Made by a program: the position numbers and the translations under genes
Notes under the pieces: generated by a model
What the model saw: only the letters and a program-made list of their open reading frames with translations
Told to the model about the DNA's origin: nothing
Database searches by the model: none
Assembly: GCA_023663655.1 (NCBI GenBank)
Contig: JAMPGZ010000032.1
Coordinates: forward strand, 1-33,048
Length of the DNA: 33,048 bases
Direction: 5' to 3'
Source: Lachnospiraceae bacterium
Lineage (GTDB): Bacteria; Bacteroidota; Bacteroidia; Bacteroidales; Muribaculaceae
Part shown: piece after piece, positions 1 through 7,370 of the stretch
How positions within the stretch are numbered: position 1 is the first letter of the stretch
How the letters are laid out: each line of letters starts with the position of its first letter

Positions 1-602
1 TTCAGTTGTTCCTGTGTGTAACCGAGATTGCGGCATATTCCGAGATGCGAGCGCAGCTGCCCTTCGAGGTTCATTCCGGCGAGTGCCCCGACTGTGGCAA
101 GCTCACGGTAACGGTGGCTGAGGTTGTCACGGGCAAATATGTCACCGAAAAGGTGCGAGCGCAGATATTCATCTATCACGGGACAGAACTCATAGACCTT
201 GCCGGTGACGGGACGCCCGACAAGCGCTGTCCGCACTTCCTCTCCGAGTGCCGACATATCCGTTCCGGCTGGGACAAGACTTGCCTTGTTTCCGGGTTCA
301 TCATGTTTGCCGGCGGCAGCACGCTGTTCAGTCTTTGCCATAAAGCGGTTGAGAGCATTGAGCGAGCGGGGGAAGCCGCAGTAGGCGTACATCTGCACAA
401 GGATTTCCTTAATCTCATTCACGCTCAGACCGGCATCAAGACCGGAGTCAAATGCTCCGTCAAGTTTTTCCATGTCGCCGCGGGCTGTGAAGGCAGCTAT
501 CAACGCTACGGATTTCTCCTTGCTGTCAAGAGCCTGTGCGGACGCCATTGATGATACAGTCATACAGATAAGAGCTATTAAAATTGATATTGTCTTTTTC
601 AT
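1..602 (-). CDS. Exported double-domain carboxymuconolactone decarboxylase (CMD/AhpD-fold) protein, 3' end cut by window
   Basis: The minus-strand frame is open from an ATG at 602 to the window edge, so at least 200 residues are present and the stop lies outside. The first ~22 residues form a signal peptide (KK, then a hydrophobic run ending SMASAQA). Residues ~25-90 form one CMD domain (G-L-S-V-N-E-I-K-E-I-L-V-Q, then Y-A-Y-C-G-F-P-R-S-L-N-A). A second copy begins near residue 148 (H-L-F-G-D-I-F, R-E-L-A-T-V-G-A-L-A-G). Bacteroidetes often carry such tandem-CMD proteins of about 250 aa. The AhpD CxxC pair is not seen; a single Cys lies in YCGF. The gene sits 11 nt behind the flavodoxin-like gene and is surely co-transcribed with it. 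The substrate is unknown; a periplasmic redox or detoxification role is inferred from the neighbours. Confidence 0.88.
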   Translation of the reverse strand, partial: MKKTISILIALICMTVSSMASAQALDSKEKSVALIAAFTARGDMEKLDGAFDSGLDAGLSVNEIKEILVQMYAYCGFPRSLNALNRFMAKTEQRAAAGKHDEPGNKASLVPAGTDMSALGEEVRTALVGRPVTGKVYEFCPVIDEYLRSHLFGDIFARDNLSHRYRELATVGALAGMNLEGQLRSHLGICRNLGYTQEQL

Positions 603-613
603 CGCGGGACTCT

Positions 614-1534
614 TTATTTTACTACGATTTTACGGGTGGCTACTCCTGATGTGCGCCCTGACTGCATCTGCATCACATACACACCCTGTGGCAGGGAGAT
701 GTTCTCATTTCCGCTGACACTGCTGTTGTAAGCAAGAGCACCGTTCATGGATGCGATGCGAAGATGTGCAGGAGAATGACTGTCGGCTACATTGACTGAG
801 AGGCTGCCCATGCTGATATCAAGGGAAAACATATTTTCATCATCTGTTGATATTTCAGCTATGCCTGACTGACCGGGCATAAGCCCCATGCGTCGTAGCC
901 AGCTCTCTACCTGATTGGCACGGTTGGGCACGTCGATGCCTTCATCATCGTCCTGCGGTTCGCGGATATTATCGGGATCAATATCTTCGGGCAGAGTGGC
1001 GGGAACATGGATTGAGTTTGGTGTGCATTTGAAAAGTTTCTGCATTCCCTCATTGAGATATGTGGTGGCTCCGTAGGTCATGAACGGGACAATGACCTTG
1101 TCGCTCAGATCGTATGCGTCGAGGAACGTACATACAACCATTGCAGGCTGGTGCCACCATAGGGGCGAGCCCACGAAAATGGTGTCATATTGAGCTATCA
1201 TTTCCTCGGAGGGAAGATTTGCCACTGCCGGACGCAGGTCATTGTATGCCTCGTTCTGGATAAGCTGGCTGTCATCGTATGGGTTGGCCGCATACGGACG
1301 CGAGGGTTCGATGCTGTAGATGTCAGCGCCTGTAAGTTCGGCTATTCTTTCAGCCACGGCTCTTGTGTTGCCGGTGGCGGAGAAATAGGCTACCAAAGTC
1401 TTTGTACTGCCCGAGGGATAGAGCGGAGCGTATTCAGCCTCGTATGAGGGTTCATCGGAACTGCACGATGCCATAAGTGGCATAATTGGCATCGTGATGA
1501 CCAAAAAAGCTAATAAAGTTTTTAATCGGTTCAT
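614..1534 (-). CDS. Flavodoxin-like lipoprotein with a T9SS-type-A-like C-terminal tail
   Basis: The 306-residue protein begins with a lipoprotein signal peptide whose lipobox L-M-A-S-C puts the acylated Cys at residue 24. Residues ~45-200 are a flavodoxin fold: the FMN phosphate loop F-S-A-T-G-N-T is at 51-57, and the strand-loop V-G-S-P-L-W-W-H is typical of flavodoxins that bind flavin with aromatic residues. The last ~70 residues are not flavodoxin. They read like a Bacteroidetes type IX sorting tail (short beta strands, then L-P-Q-G-V-Y-V-M-Q-M and terminal K-I-V-V-K). Flavodoxins are one-electron carriers or quinone reductase-like enzymes; an envelope-anchored one next to a CMD protein suggests stress-linked redox chemistry, which is inference. 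The gene is the first of a two-gene operon divergent from the AraC-type regulator. A lipid anchor combined with a sorting tail is odd. Confidence 0.88.
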   Translation of the reverse strand: MNRLKTLLAFLVITMPIMPLMASCSSDEPSYEAEYAPLYPSGSTKTLVAYFSATGNTRAVAERIAELTGADIYSIEPSRPYAANPYDDSQLIQNEAYNDLRPAVANLPSEEMIAQYDTIFVGSPLWWHQPAMVVCTFLDAYDLSDKVIVPFMTYGATTYLNEGMQKLFKCTPNSIHVPATLPEDIDPDNIREPQDDDEGIDVPNRANQVESWLRRMGLMPGQSGIAEISTDDENMFSLDISMGSLSVNVADSHSPAHLRIASMNGALAYNSSVSGNENISLPQGVYVMQMQSGRTSGVATRKIVVK

Positions 1535-1565
1535 ATATGTTTGTTTTTAGAATTTGTTTCCGATG

Positions 1566-1573
1566 CAAAGATA
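1566..1573 (-). promoter_or_regulatory. Predicted -7 box for the flavodoxin-CMD operon
   Basis: On the minus strand this reads TATCTTTG, an exact match to the Bacteroidetes -7 consensus TAnnTTTG, about 31 nt before the ATG at 1534. No TTTG is seen at the expected -33 position, which would fit a promoter needing an activator. The phased repeats start just upstream of it. Confidence 0.55.
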
Positions 1574-1580
1574 GAACCAC

Positions 1581-1696
1581 AATATGAGTCAGCGGTAACT
1601 CATATTACTGATTGAATATCCAAAATTACGGATTCTAACATCCACATATCAAGGCGATAACACATATTACGGATTGCCTAACCATTATTGCGGATT
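1581..1696. promoter_or_regulatory. Candidate AraC-family operator array: phased ATTACNGATT direct repeats plus a palindrome
   Basis: Copies of a 10-mer lie at 1604-1613 (ATTACTGATT), 1625-1634 (ATTACGGATT), 1666-1675 (ATTACGGATT) and 1687-1696 (ATTGCGGATT). Start-to-start distances are 21, 41 and 21 bp, that is two, four and two helical turns. AraC-type regulators classically bind direct half-sites about 21 bp apart, and the divergent gene encodes one. A perfect 9-bp inverted repeat (1581-1589 and 1598-1606, 8-nt spacer) abuts the array on the flavodoxin side. The array lies between both predicted promoters, so it could serve the operon and autoregulation alike. Confidence 0.6.
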
Positions 1697-1713
1697 AATG
1701 ATTAACGGTGTGG

Positions 1714-1741
1714 TTTGAACCGAATAAAATAAGTAAATTTG
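1714..1741 (+). promoter_or_regulatory. Predicted Bacteroidetes promoter of the AraC-type regulator
   Basis: TTTG at 1714-1717 and TAAATTTG at 1734-1741 match the -33 and -7 consensus with a 16-nt spacer. Transcription should begin near 1745, which rules out the upstream in-frame GTG at 1708 and leaves the ATG at 1765 with a ~20-nt leader. Confidence 0.6.
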
Positions 1742-1764
1742 CCGTCACAAATGAATATTATTGC

Positions 1765-2664
1765 ATGGACAAGATAATAAAGCTGGAGAACGTACAGGAT
1801 TATAACCACATTCTCGGAGCAGAAACCCTTCATCCGCTTGTGAGCGTGACGGACATGTCGCAATTAAAGGCGATACCCCATTGTTGCAAGGAATTCGGGT
1901 TCTATTGCGTGTTCTTCAAGGAACTCGATTGCGGCACAATATTATATGGACGCAGCAAATATGACTATCAGGAAGGCACGATGCTGTTCATCTCTCCCGG
2001 ACAAATAGCGGGAGTTGATGATGGCGGAGAAACGCCCGATCCCAAAGGATGGATACTGATGTTCCACCCCGACCTGCTATATGGCACACCGCTTGCCCGT
2101 CGCATGAAAGATTACTCGTTCTTCTCATATTCAAGCGACGAGGCGCTCCACATGTCGGAACGTGAGAAACAGATAATTCTGAACTGCTTCCGTGAGATAC
2201 GCGAGGAACTGGAGCACCCGGTTGACAAACATACCAAACAGATAGTGGCATCGAATATCGAAACGATGCTCAACCACTGTGTCCGATTCTATGAGCGTCA
2301 GTTCGTTACCCGCGAAATAACTAACCATACCATCATAGACCGCTTTCAGGAATTATTGCAGGAATATTTCAATTCCGAATTGCCGAAAACCAACGGACTG
2401 CCCACGGTGCAGTATTGTGCCGATAAAGTATGCCTTTCGCCAAATTATTTCGGCGACCTGATAAAAAAGGAAACAGGCAAGACAGCCTCGGAGCACATCC
2501 AGCTTGCAGTGATGTCTAAAGTCAAGGAACAGTTGACCGAAACCGACAAGACCATCAGCGAGATAGCCTACGATCTCGGCTTCAACTATCCACATCATCT
2601 AAGCCGCACATTCAAAAAAATAGTCGGAATCACACCTGGTGAATTCCGACTAAAAGCAGTGTAA
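1765..2664 (+). CDS. AraC family transcriptional regulator
   Basis: The protein has 299 residues from the ATG at 1765; a GTG 57 nt upstream is in frame but precedes the predicted transcription start. The N-terminal ~170 residues form a cupin-like sensing domain (F-I-S-P-G-Q-I-A-G-V pattern). The C-terminal ~95 residues hold the two helix-turn-helix units of the AraC/XylS family: C-L-S-P-N-Y-F-G-D-L-I-K-K-E-T-G in the first, then I-S-E-I-A-Y-D-L-G-F-N-Y-P-H-H-L-S-R and a final F-K-K-I-V-G-I-T-P-G-E-F-R. It is divergent from the flavodoxin-CMD operon and is the likely binder of the phased repeats between them. The effector is unknown. It may also act on the convergent flavodoxin gene downstream, but no similar repeats were noted there. 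Confidence 0.93.
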   Translation: MDKIIKLENVQDYNHILGAETLHPLVSVTDMSQLKAIPHCCKEFGFYCVFFKELDCGTILYGRSKYDYQEGTMLFISPGQIAGVDDGGETPDPKGWILMFHPDLLYGTPLARRMKDYSFFSYSSDEALHMSEREKQIILNCFREIREELEHPVDKHTKQIVASNIETMLNHCVRFYERQFVTREITNHTIIDRFQELLQEYFNSELPKTNGLPTVQYCADKVCLSPNYFGDLIKKETGKTASEHIQLAVMSKVKEQLTETDKTISEIAYDLGFNYPHHLSRTFKKIVGITPGEFRLKAV

Positions 2665-2667
2665 TCG

Positions 2668-2708
2668 ACGATGGCGCAACATCTCATAGCGAGAACGCCA
2701 TCGTTTTT
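2668..2708 (+). terminator. Intrinsic terminator after the AraC-type gene
   Basis: ACGATGGCG (2668-2676) pairs perfectly with CGCCATCGT (2696-2704) across a 19-nt loop, followed by a run of T to 2708. It starts 3 nt after the regulator's stop codon and reaches into the last codons of the convergent gene ending at 2707. Confidence 0.8.
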
Positions 2709-3336
2709 ATCCTTCTGTATGGAAGCTGGTGAAAGAGGTACGCTCCTGCTTCGGAAATCCCGATTCTTTCTTTGCCGCATCAAAAGCTTTCAACATGAAT
2801 GCCATATTACGACCGAGATTACGCATTGTCTGGAGTCCTTCAAGATCATCCTCGACATCACCGGCTGTAAAGCCATGCACTTCATTCCAATAAGTGCTCG
2901 ACACTATCGGCATCGCACTTATAGTGAAATACTTATTAATCTCATCAAATGCCGAGGTCGATCCGGCACGTCTCGATGACACCACAGCCGCCCCGACTTT
3001 CATAGTTTTGTCGATTGTGCCCGAAGTGCTGTAGAACAATCGGTCGAGGAAAGATAACGCCTGACCATTGCAACCGGCATAGTAAACAGGACTACCGACT
3101 ATAAGCCCATCGGCTTCCGCAAATTTGGGTGCAGTTTCATTCACAATGTCGTTGAACACACATCGTCCATGCTCCCTGCAGTAATTGCAGCCTATGCAGC
3201 CTCTCACGTCTTTATTCCCGATATTGACACGCTCGACTTCGATGCCGTTATCAACCAATGTTTGCTCTACTTCACGCAATCCTCTGTCGGTACACCCATT
3301 AAGATGGGGACTTCCGTTGACAACCAATACTTTCAT
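2707..3336 (-). CDS. NAD(P)H-dependent / iron-sulfur-type flavodoxin family oxidoreductase
   Basis: The 209-residue protein begins directly with the first strand of a flavodoxin-like fold (M-K-V-L-V-V-N-G-S-P-H-L-N-G-C-T), the FMN phosphate-binding turn of the NADPH-dependent FMN reductase superfamily. Residues ~47-59 carry a compact Cys motif, C-I-G-C-N-Y-C followed by a fourth Cys five residues on, as in iron-sulfur flavoproteins. L-I-V-G-S-P-V-Y-Y then marks the isoalloxazine-binding loop. No signal peptide is visible, so it should be cytoplasmic. It lies 61 nt downstream of the MATE gene on the same strand with no clear promoter between, so the two are probably co-transcribed. A role in reducing quinones, nitro compounds or similar toxic substrates is an inference from the family. 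Confidence 0.88.
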   Translation of the reverse strand: MKVLVVNGSPHLNGCTDRGLREVEQTLVDNGIEVERVNIGNKDVRGCIGCNYCREHGRCVFNDIVNETAPKFAEADGLIVGSPVYYAGCNGQALSFLDRLFYSTSGTIDKTMKVGAAVVSSRRAGSTSAFDEINKYFTISAMPIVSSTYWNEVHGFTAGDVEDDLEGLQTMRNLGRNMAFMLKAFDAAKKESGFPKQERTSFTSFHTEG

Positions 3337-3397
3337 TTAATAATCGTTTTTATTTTTGATTTGTAACGCTAATATGAATATTAAAGTTTTAGCCTGA

Positions 3398-4762
3398 TCA
3401 ATGTTTATGAAATATCTTGAAATCAACAATGATAATCACCAATGTCAATAATTCCGACGCAGGAATTGCAAACCACATTCCTGAAACTCCGAGCAAATGA
3501 GGCAGATACAGAAACATCGGGACGATAAACACTATCCCTCGCAATAGAGTGAATATCGTGGCACGGAAGGCTTTTTCAAGACTCTGGTAATAGCCGATAA
3601 ACGCGATATTGAGAGCGAAAAAGACACCACAGAGGGCAAACTTCGGCAAACCGGAACAGGCAATGTAGAATGCTTCGGAGTCTGATGACAGAAACATCGA
3701 CACCACCCCTTTGGCACCCAATGCCACTCCGGAAGAGACCAAGACACCACAAATAAGTGCCGCCCACAATTCTGTTTTAAGTGATTTTCCAACTCTCGCC
3801 ATGTTGCCGGCTCCATAGTTAAAGCTGATGATCGGCTGTGCCGATTGCGCCACGGCATTGCTGATTGAAAATATCACAGGGAAAAGATAGCAGGCTATAC
3901 TGAACGCAGCCACACCATTTTCCCCGAGCGAAGATATAAACACATAATTGCCGGTCAACATCATCACCGACATCGCAATCTCAGTAAGGCAAGCCGCGAA
4001 TCCAATCTTAGCCATATACATCGTGTTGCGCAGCGTAAGCAATAGACTTGTCACAGAAATTTTCAACCTATAAAACCTCAATAAGGCTGAATATCGAAAG
4101 AAATATATCAACACCATGACTCCACCCAAGGCACAACTCACCGACGTGGCGACTGCAGCCCCTTTCACGCCCATATCCATAGGAAATACGAGATAATAAT
4201 CAAGCCCTATATTGAACACGGCAGCCACGACATTGCACATCATCGCATACTTGGGTGAACCGTCAAGACGGATAAGCATCATACCCACACACTCGATCAT
4301 GAGAAAGACCATACCTGGAATGAGCCATACAATATAATCGACAGCCAAGGGGAGCAAAACTGAACTGCTGCCCAATACGGTTACCGTTTCAGCCGGAAAA
4401 AGCAGGCACGGCAGCGAAATAAGCAACGTGAGGATGATGCCGACTAAAAAGGCTTGAGTCATTATGATTCGGGCAGCTTTTATCTCCTCATTAGCCAACC
4501 TTATGCTGGCAATAACCGACGACCCGATACCAAACATGAGCCCTATGCCAGTAACCACCATAAAAAGCGGAGCCACAATATTGACTGCGGCAATACCATT
4601 GGCGCCAACTCCTTGACCGACAAATATTCCATCGATGATTGTCAGCACAGCATTGAAAACCATTCCTATGAGCGTCGGGAAAAATAATGCCCGAAACAAT
4701 TTTGGAATATTATCATTTCCAAAGTCAAGACTGTCACAGTCGAGATTCCTGTCTTTCTTCAT
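3398..4762 (-). CDS. MATE family efflux transporter
   Basis: The 454-residue protein is almost wholly hydrophobic, with about 12 membrane segments in two related halves, the size and layout of multidrug and toxin extrusion (MATE) proteins. The first helix region reads L-F-R-A-L-F-F-P-T-L-I-G-M-V-F-N-A, with I-D-G-I-F-V-G-Q-G-V-G-A-N-G-I-A-A after it, a hallmark of the family. A second-half match is A-V-A-Q-S-A-Q-P-I-I-S-F-N-Y-G-A-G. MATE pumps export cationic drugs or metabolites using a Na+ or H+ gradient. The substrate cannot be read from sequence. The gene is preceded by a ~120-nt leader ending in a terminator-like hairpin, suggesting conditional expression, and followed by the flavin oxidoreductase gene. 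Confidence 0.94.
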   Translation of the reverse strand: MKKDRNLDCDSLDFGNDNIPKLFRALFFPTLIGMVFNAVLTIIDGIFVGQGVGANGIAAVNIVAPLFMVVTGIGLMFGIGSSVIASIRLANEEIKAARIIMTQAFLVGIILTLLISLPCLLFPAETVTVLGSSSVLLPLAVDYIVWLIPGMVFLMIECVGMMLIRLDGSPKYAMMCNVVAAVFNIGLDYYLVFPMDMGVKGAAVATSVSCALGGVMVLIYFFRYSALLRFYRLKISVTSLLLTLRNTMYMAKIGFAACLTEIAMSVMMLTGNYVFISSLGENGVAAFSIACYLFPVIFSISNAVAQSAQPIISFNYGAGNMARVGKSLKTELWAALICGVLVSSGVALGAKGVVSMFLSSDSEAFYIACSGLPKFALCGVFFALNIAFIGYYQSLEKAFRATIFTLLRGIVFIVPMFLYLPHLLGVSGMWFAIPASELLTLVIIIVDFKIFHKH

Positions 4763-4885
4763 TGTATAATAAATAAAACTCTAACAAAAAAAATCGGATA
4801 AGATGAATGGTTTTACCCAGTCATCTTATCCGGCATTATCTTTTCTGCCCTCCGATGAGGATTACAAAACTCTTCAGTCTTAAAT
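4763..4885 (-). promoter_or_regulatory. Leader of the MATE gene with a terminator-like hairpin (candidate attenuator or riboswitch)
   Basis: On the minus strand a -7 box (TATTTTTG) at 4899-4892 predicts a start near 4888-4885. The leader then contains CCTC-ATCG-GAGG, GGCA-N10-TGCC and a perfect 12-bp stem (4821-4832 with 4795-4806) whose 14-nt loop can add TGG/CCA pairs. A run of eight T follows at once on the minus strand, and the MATE ATG lies 24 nt later. No minus-strand gene lies upstream for this terminator to serve. An upstream CCGAT and a later ATCGG could form a competing stem. I do not recognise a known riboswitch class. Confidence 0.55.
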
Positions 4886-4933
4886 CGGCTGCAAAAATAA
4901 GAAAAAAACGGGAATCTTTATATAAATTTGCGC

Positions 4934-5503
4934 ATGATTCCGAAAAATATATTGACAATATCTTCCCGAGACGAGTTCCGCAAATGGCTCATGGAGAACC
5001 ATGAAATCGCCGCTGAATGCTGGGTAGAAGCCAAACGAGGCAAAAAAACTGCCGACGGCTCCCTATGGTATATCGATGCCGTGGAGGAAGCGCTATGCTT
5101 CGGATGGATTGATTCGACTGTGAAAAAAATCGATGGCGTGACATTGCAACGGTTCGGAAAACGGGTAAAAGGGAGCCAATGGACCGAACTGAACAAAGAA
5201 AGATGCCGCCGGCTGGAAGCTATGGGGCTGATGACCGACAGCGGACGAAAAGTATGTCCCGACCTGTCGGCTGAATTTGAGATTCATCAGGAAATCATAA
5301 ACGCATTCAAGAAAAACGCCGTCGCATGGACCCGGTTCAAGTCATTCCATCCTCTGTACCAACGTGTGAGAATCGACAATATACAGCGACACAAAACCGA
5401 TTCCGAATTATTCCGATCCAGATTGCAAAAACTCATCGACTCAAGTGAGAACGGAGAGATGATCGGAGCATGGAACGATTATGGCAGGCTGCTCGACTAT
5501 TAG
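4934..5503 (+). CDS. YdeI/OmdA-family protein (OmpD-associated, bacteriocin-protection family)
   Basis: The 189-residue protein from the ATG at 4934 matches the YdeI family in order: an N-terminal F-R-K-W-L block, then W-V-E-A-K-R-G, E-E-A-L-C-F-G-W-I-D-S near residue 50, Q-R-F-G-K-R and Q-W-T-E-L-N-K-E-R-C-R-R-L near residue 80, and a helical C-terminal part with the late W-x-R-F-K-S-F-H-P. The family is cytoplasmic and its biochemical role is not settled; E. coli YdeI has been linked to polymyxin and bacteriocin resistance. A near-consensus -7 box ends 3 nt before the ATG, which would make the message leaderless. An in-frame TTG 6 nt upstream lies within that box and is unlikely to be used. 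It is convergent with pncB. Confidence 0.85.
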   Translation: MIPKNILTISSRDEFRKWLMENHEIAAECWVEAKRGKKTADGSLWYIDAVEEALCFGWIDSTVKKIDGVTLQRFGKRVKGSQWTELNKERCRRLEAMGLMTDSGRKVCPDLSAEFEIHQEIINAFKKNAVAWTRFKSFHPLYQRVRIDNIQRHKTDSELFRSRLQKLIDSSENGEMIGAWNDYGRLLDY

Positions 5504-5509
5504 AGGTGT

Positions 5510-6718
5510 TTAATCATGGCAAAGGTGCAACGCTTCAAGAAAACGTCTCACTGTGGCTTCATCGCCGGTATATTTTCCATGATCCTCACTAAGTTTGCAC
5601 GTCTCGCAATAGAATGGCCACGACTCGGTAATCTTCACAGCAAGCAGCTTGATGACTATATTCATCGGCTTAACTCCGGGAAAGTCATTGGTGAAATGGG
5701 TGCCTATACCGAATGACGGCAGACATTTCCCGGCTGCATATTCCTGTATTTTTATAGCTTCATCGACATCCAGTCCGTTGCTGAACACAATCTGCTTAGT
5801 GGACGGATCGATATTAAGCGACCGATATTTATCGACTATCATGTCGAGCTCCTTATAATTGTCTCCGCTGTCCACCCTCAGTCCCTTGAACATATTGGCA
5901 TAGTCCTCCGAGAAATTAAGGCTGAATATGCGCCATCCGTAAGTATCATAAAGGAATGTGCCCAATGCCCCACGGTAGGTCTTAGCCCACACCTTCATCG
6001 CAAGATAATTAGCCATCTGCGGACCATACATTCCGGCGATAGCGCTTATCAGCTCGTGAGCCATCGTGCCTATCGGCTTCAAGTCGTATTTCATGGCGAA
6101 ATACACATTGCTCGTGCCAACAAATCTTCCCCGCCCCGGATGCTCCTCCTGACACTTTTTCATCGCGGCTACCACGGTGTCCTGCGCGGCAAACGAAGCA
6201 CGACGCCTTGTGCCAAAATCACTGAACGCACAGCCGGCATCGATGAGACGTCGCGCTTTATCGTAGGAACGATCATAGTACGCTGCATAGTCGAGCGACG
6301 AGTCGGTGCCGGTCATCATGTAATAAAGTTCGGAGATAATCGCGAGCACCTTGACTTCGAGCATGATGGTGTCGCTCCATGATCCTTCAAACTCAACATT
6401 CAGATGCCCCTGAGGATCCTGCGACACCGTCACCCAACGACTATCGTAGCGGAACCCTTTCAGGAAACTGTAGAACCATGCCGGGATATAATAGCACCGG
6501 CGTTTCATGAAATCAATCTCCTCATCGGTTATCGTCACATCCTCAAGCATAGCTATCTGCCGACGAAGCTCATCGGCAAATCCCGGAGGATAGACCGTTC
6601 CGGCACGGTCTATGAATTTATATTTCACCTGAGTGCGAGGATAATTTTCAATCACGGCACAACACATTGTGAACTTGTACAGATCGTCATCTGTAAAATG
6701 GGTAATTATCTGTCGCAT
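5510..6718 (-). CDS. pncB: Nicotinate phosphoribosyltransferase
   Basis: The 402-residue cytoplasmic enzyme converts nicotinate and PRPP to nicotinate mononucleotide, the first step of the Preiss-Handler route to NAD, with ATP hydrolysis. Family markers are visible: N-terminal F-T-D-D-D-L-Y-K-F-T-M at 8-18, F-S-D-F-G-T-R-R-R-A-S at 165-175, G-T-S-N-V at 201-205, the presumed phosphorylated His in G-T-M-A-H-E at 221, L-R-V-D-S-G-D in the PRPP region, and F-S-N-G-L-D. The length fits the short bacterial class. Its start codon lies inside the 3' end of pncA (13-nt overlap), so translation is probably coupled. It converges on the YdeI-family gene with a 6-nt gap. Confidence 0.96.
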   Translation of the reverse strand: MRQIITHFTDDDLYKFTMCCAVIENYPRTQVKYKFIDRAGTVYPPGFADELRRQIAMLEDVTITDEEIDFMKRRCYYIPAWFYSFLKGFRYDSRWVTVSQDPQGHLNVEFEGSWSDTIMLEVKVLAIISELYYMMTGTDSSLDYAAYYDRSYDKARRLIDAGCAFSDFGTRRRASFAAQDTVVAAMKKCQEEHPGRGRFVGTSNVYFAMKYDLKPIGTMAHELISAIAGMYGPQMANYLAMKVWAKTYRGALGTFLYDTYGWRIFSLNFSEDYANMFKGLRVDSGDNYKELDMIVDKYRSLNIDPSTKQIVFSNGLDVDEAIKIQEYAAGKCLPSFGIGTHFTNDFPGVKPMNIVIKLLAVKITESWPFYCETCKLSEDHGKYTGDEATVRRFLEALHLCHD

Positions 6719-7281
6719 GATATTCCGAATTTAGAGATTATTTCATTAAGTCGTTTTCCGTCGTCGAGCGAAGGGGAAAATCGCGTCAGCACATTAAACC
6801 TCCCACTTCCCAACAGATCCATTCCATCAAGAAGCGAATCGGAGACACATACATCTCCCGCAATGCCGCATATATCAATACTGCCGATGCCTTCCGCGTC
6901 AACTATTGCGGCTATATCTCCCGATGCAATTTCATTTTTAAATATTGAATACTCCTCCTTGCATCGGCTCTCGCCTTTGTGCAGGAAAGTAATCTTGCCT
7001 TTGAATTCACATAGCGCATCCATGACCGCCGGATACACCGCCGCACCCACCGAATCATGGATGCAATGTGGCACCCAGTCACCACCTTGACTCTTGAAGG
7101 AGCAATGATTCATAGGATGGCGGTCGGCTGTGACCACAATATGAGAATAAGCATCACCGCAATCTTTTATGTAGCAAGCCAGGGCATCCATGGCGACATC
7201 AGCGCCGGGCACCGGCAATGATCCGCTAATAAAATCAATCTGCGGATCAACAATCATCAGCATTTTATTTTTTTCTTTCAT
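6706..7281 (-). CDS. pncA: Nicotinamidase
   Basis: The 191-residue cytoplasmic enzyme deamidates nicotinamide to nicotinate, the substrate of the next gene. The isochorismatase-like fold shows the full catalytic triad: D12 in V-D-P-Q-I-D-F, K102 in L-H-K-G-E, and C145 in A-G-D-V-C-V. The metal site of nicotinamidases is also present: D53, H55 and H59 in A-D-R-H-P-M-N-H, and H72 in W-V-P-H-C. This metal motif separates nicotinamidase from other isochorismatase-family hydrolases. The start at 7281 is conventional; a Met at residue 7 is an alternative. It overlaps pncB by 13 nt, so the pair forms a compact NAD-salvage operon. Confidence 0.94.
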   Translation of the reverse strand: MKEKNKMLMIVDPQIDFISGSLPVPGADVAMDALACYIKDCGDAYSHIVVTADRHPMNHCSFKSQGGDWVPHCIHDSVGAAVYPAVMDALCEFKGKITFLHKGESRCKEEYSIFKNEIASGDIAAIVDAEGIGSIDICGIAGDVCVSDSLLDGMDLLGSGRFNVLTRFSPSLDDGKRLNEIISKFGISCDR

Positions 7282-7370
7282 ATATCGAACACGGTGATAA
7301 GTCCTTATCTTCTATAACAGCGTCACAATAAATTAGTTCTGAAACTGAGGTGACGGAGAAGACGAAGCCG

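Noticed and set aside
6-551. 181-codon plus-strand frame at the window start
   Set aside because: It is the antisense shadow of the CMD gene, whose minus-strand frame has a signal peptide and two matching domains.
4795-4832. Simple terminator of the YdeI-family or another gene
   Set aside because: The T run is on the minus strand only, and no minus-strand gene ends upstream of it, so a leader attenuator fits better.
6404-7090. 228-codon plus-strand frame over pncA-pncB
   Set aside because: It lies opposite two genes with complete catalytic motifs and shows no domain of its own.
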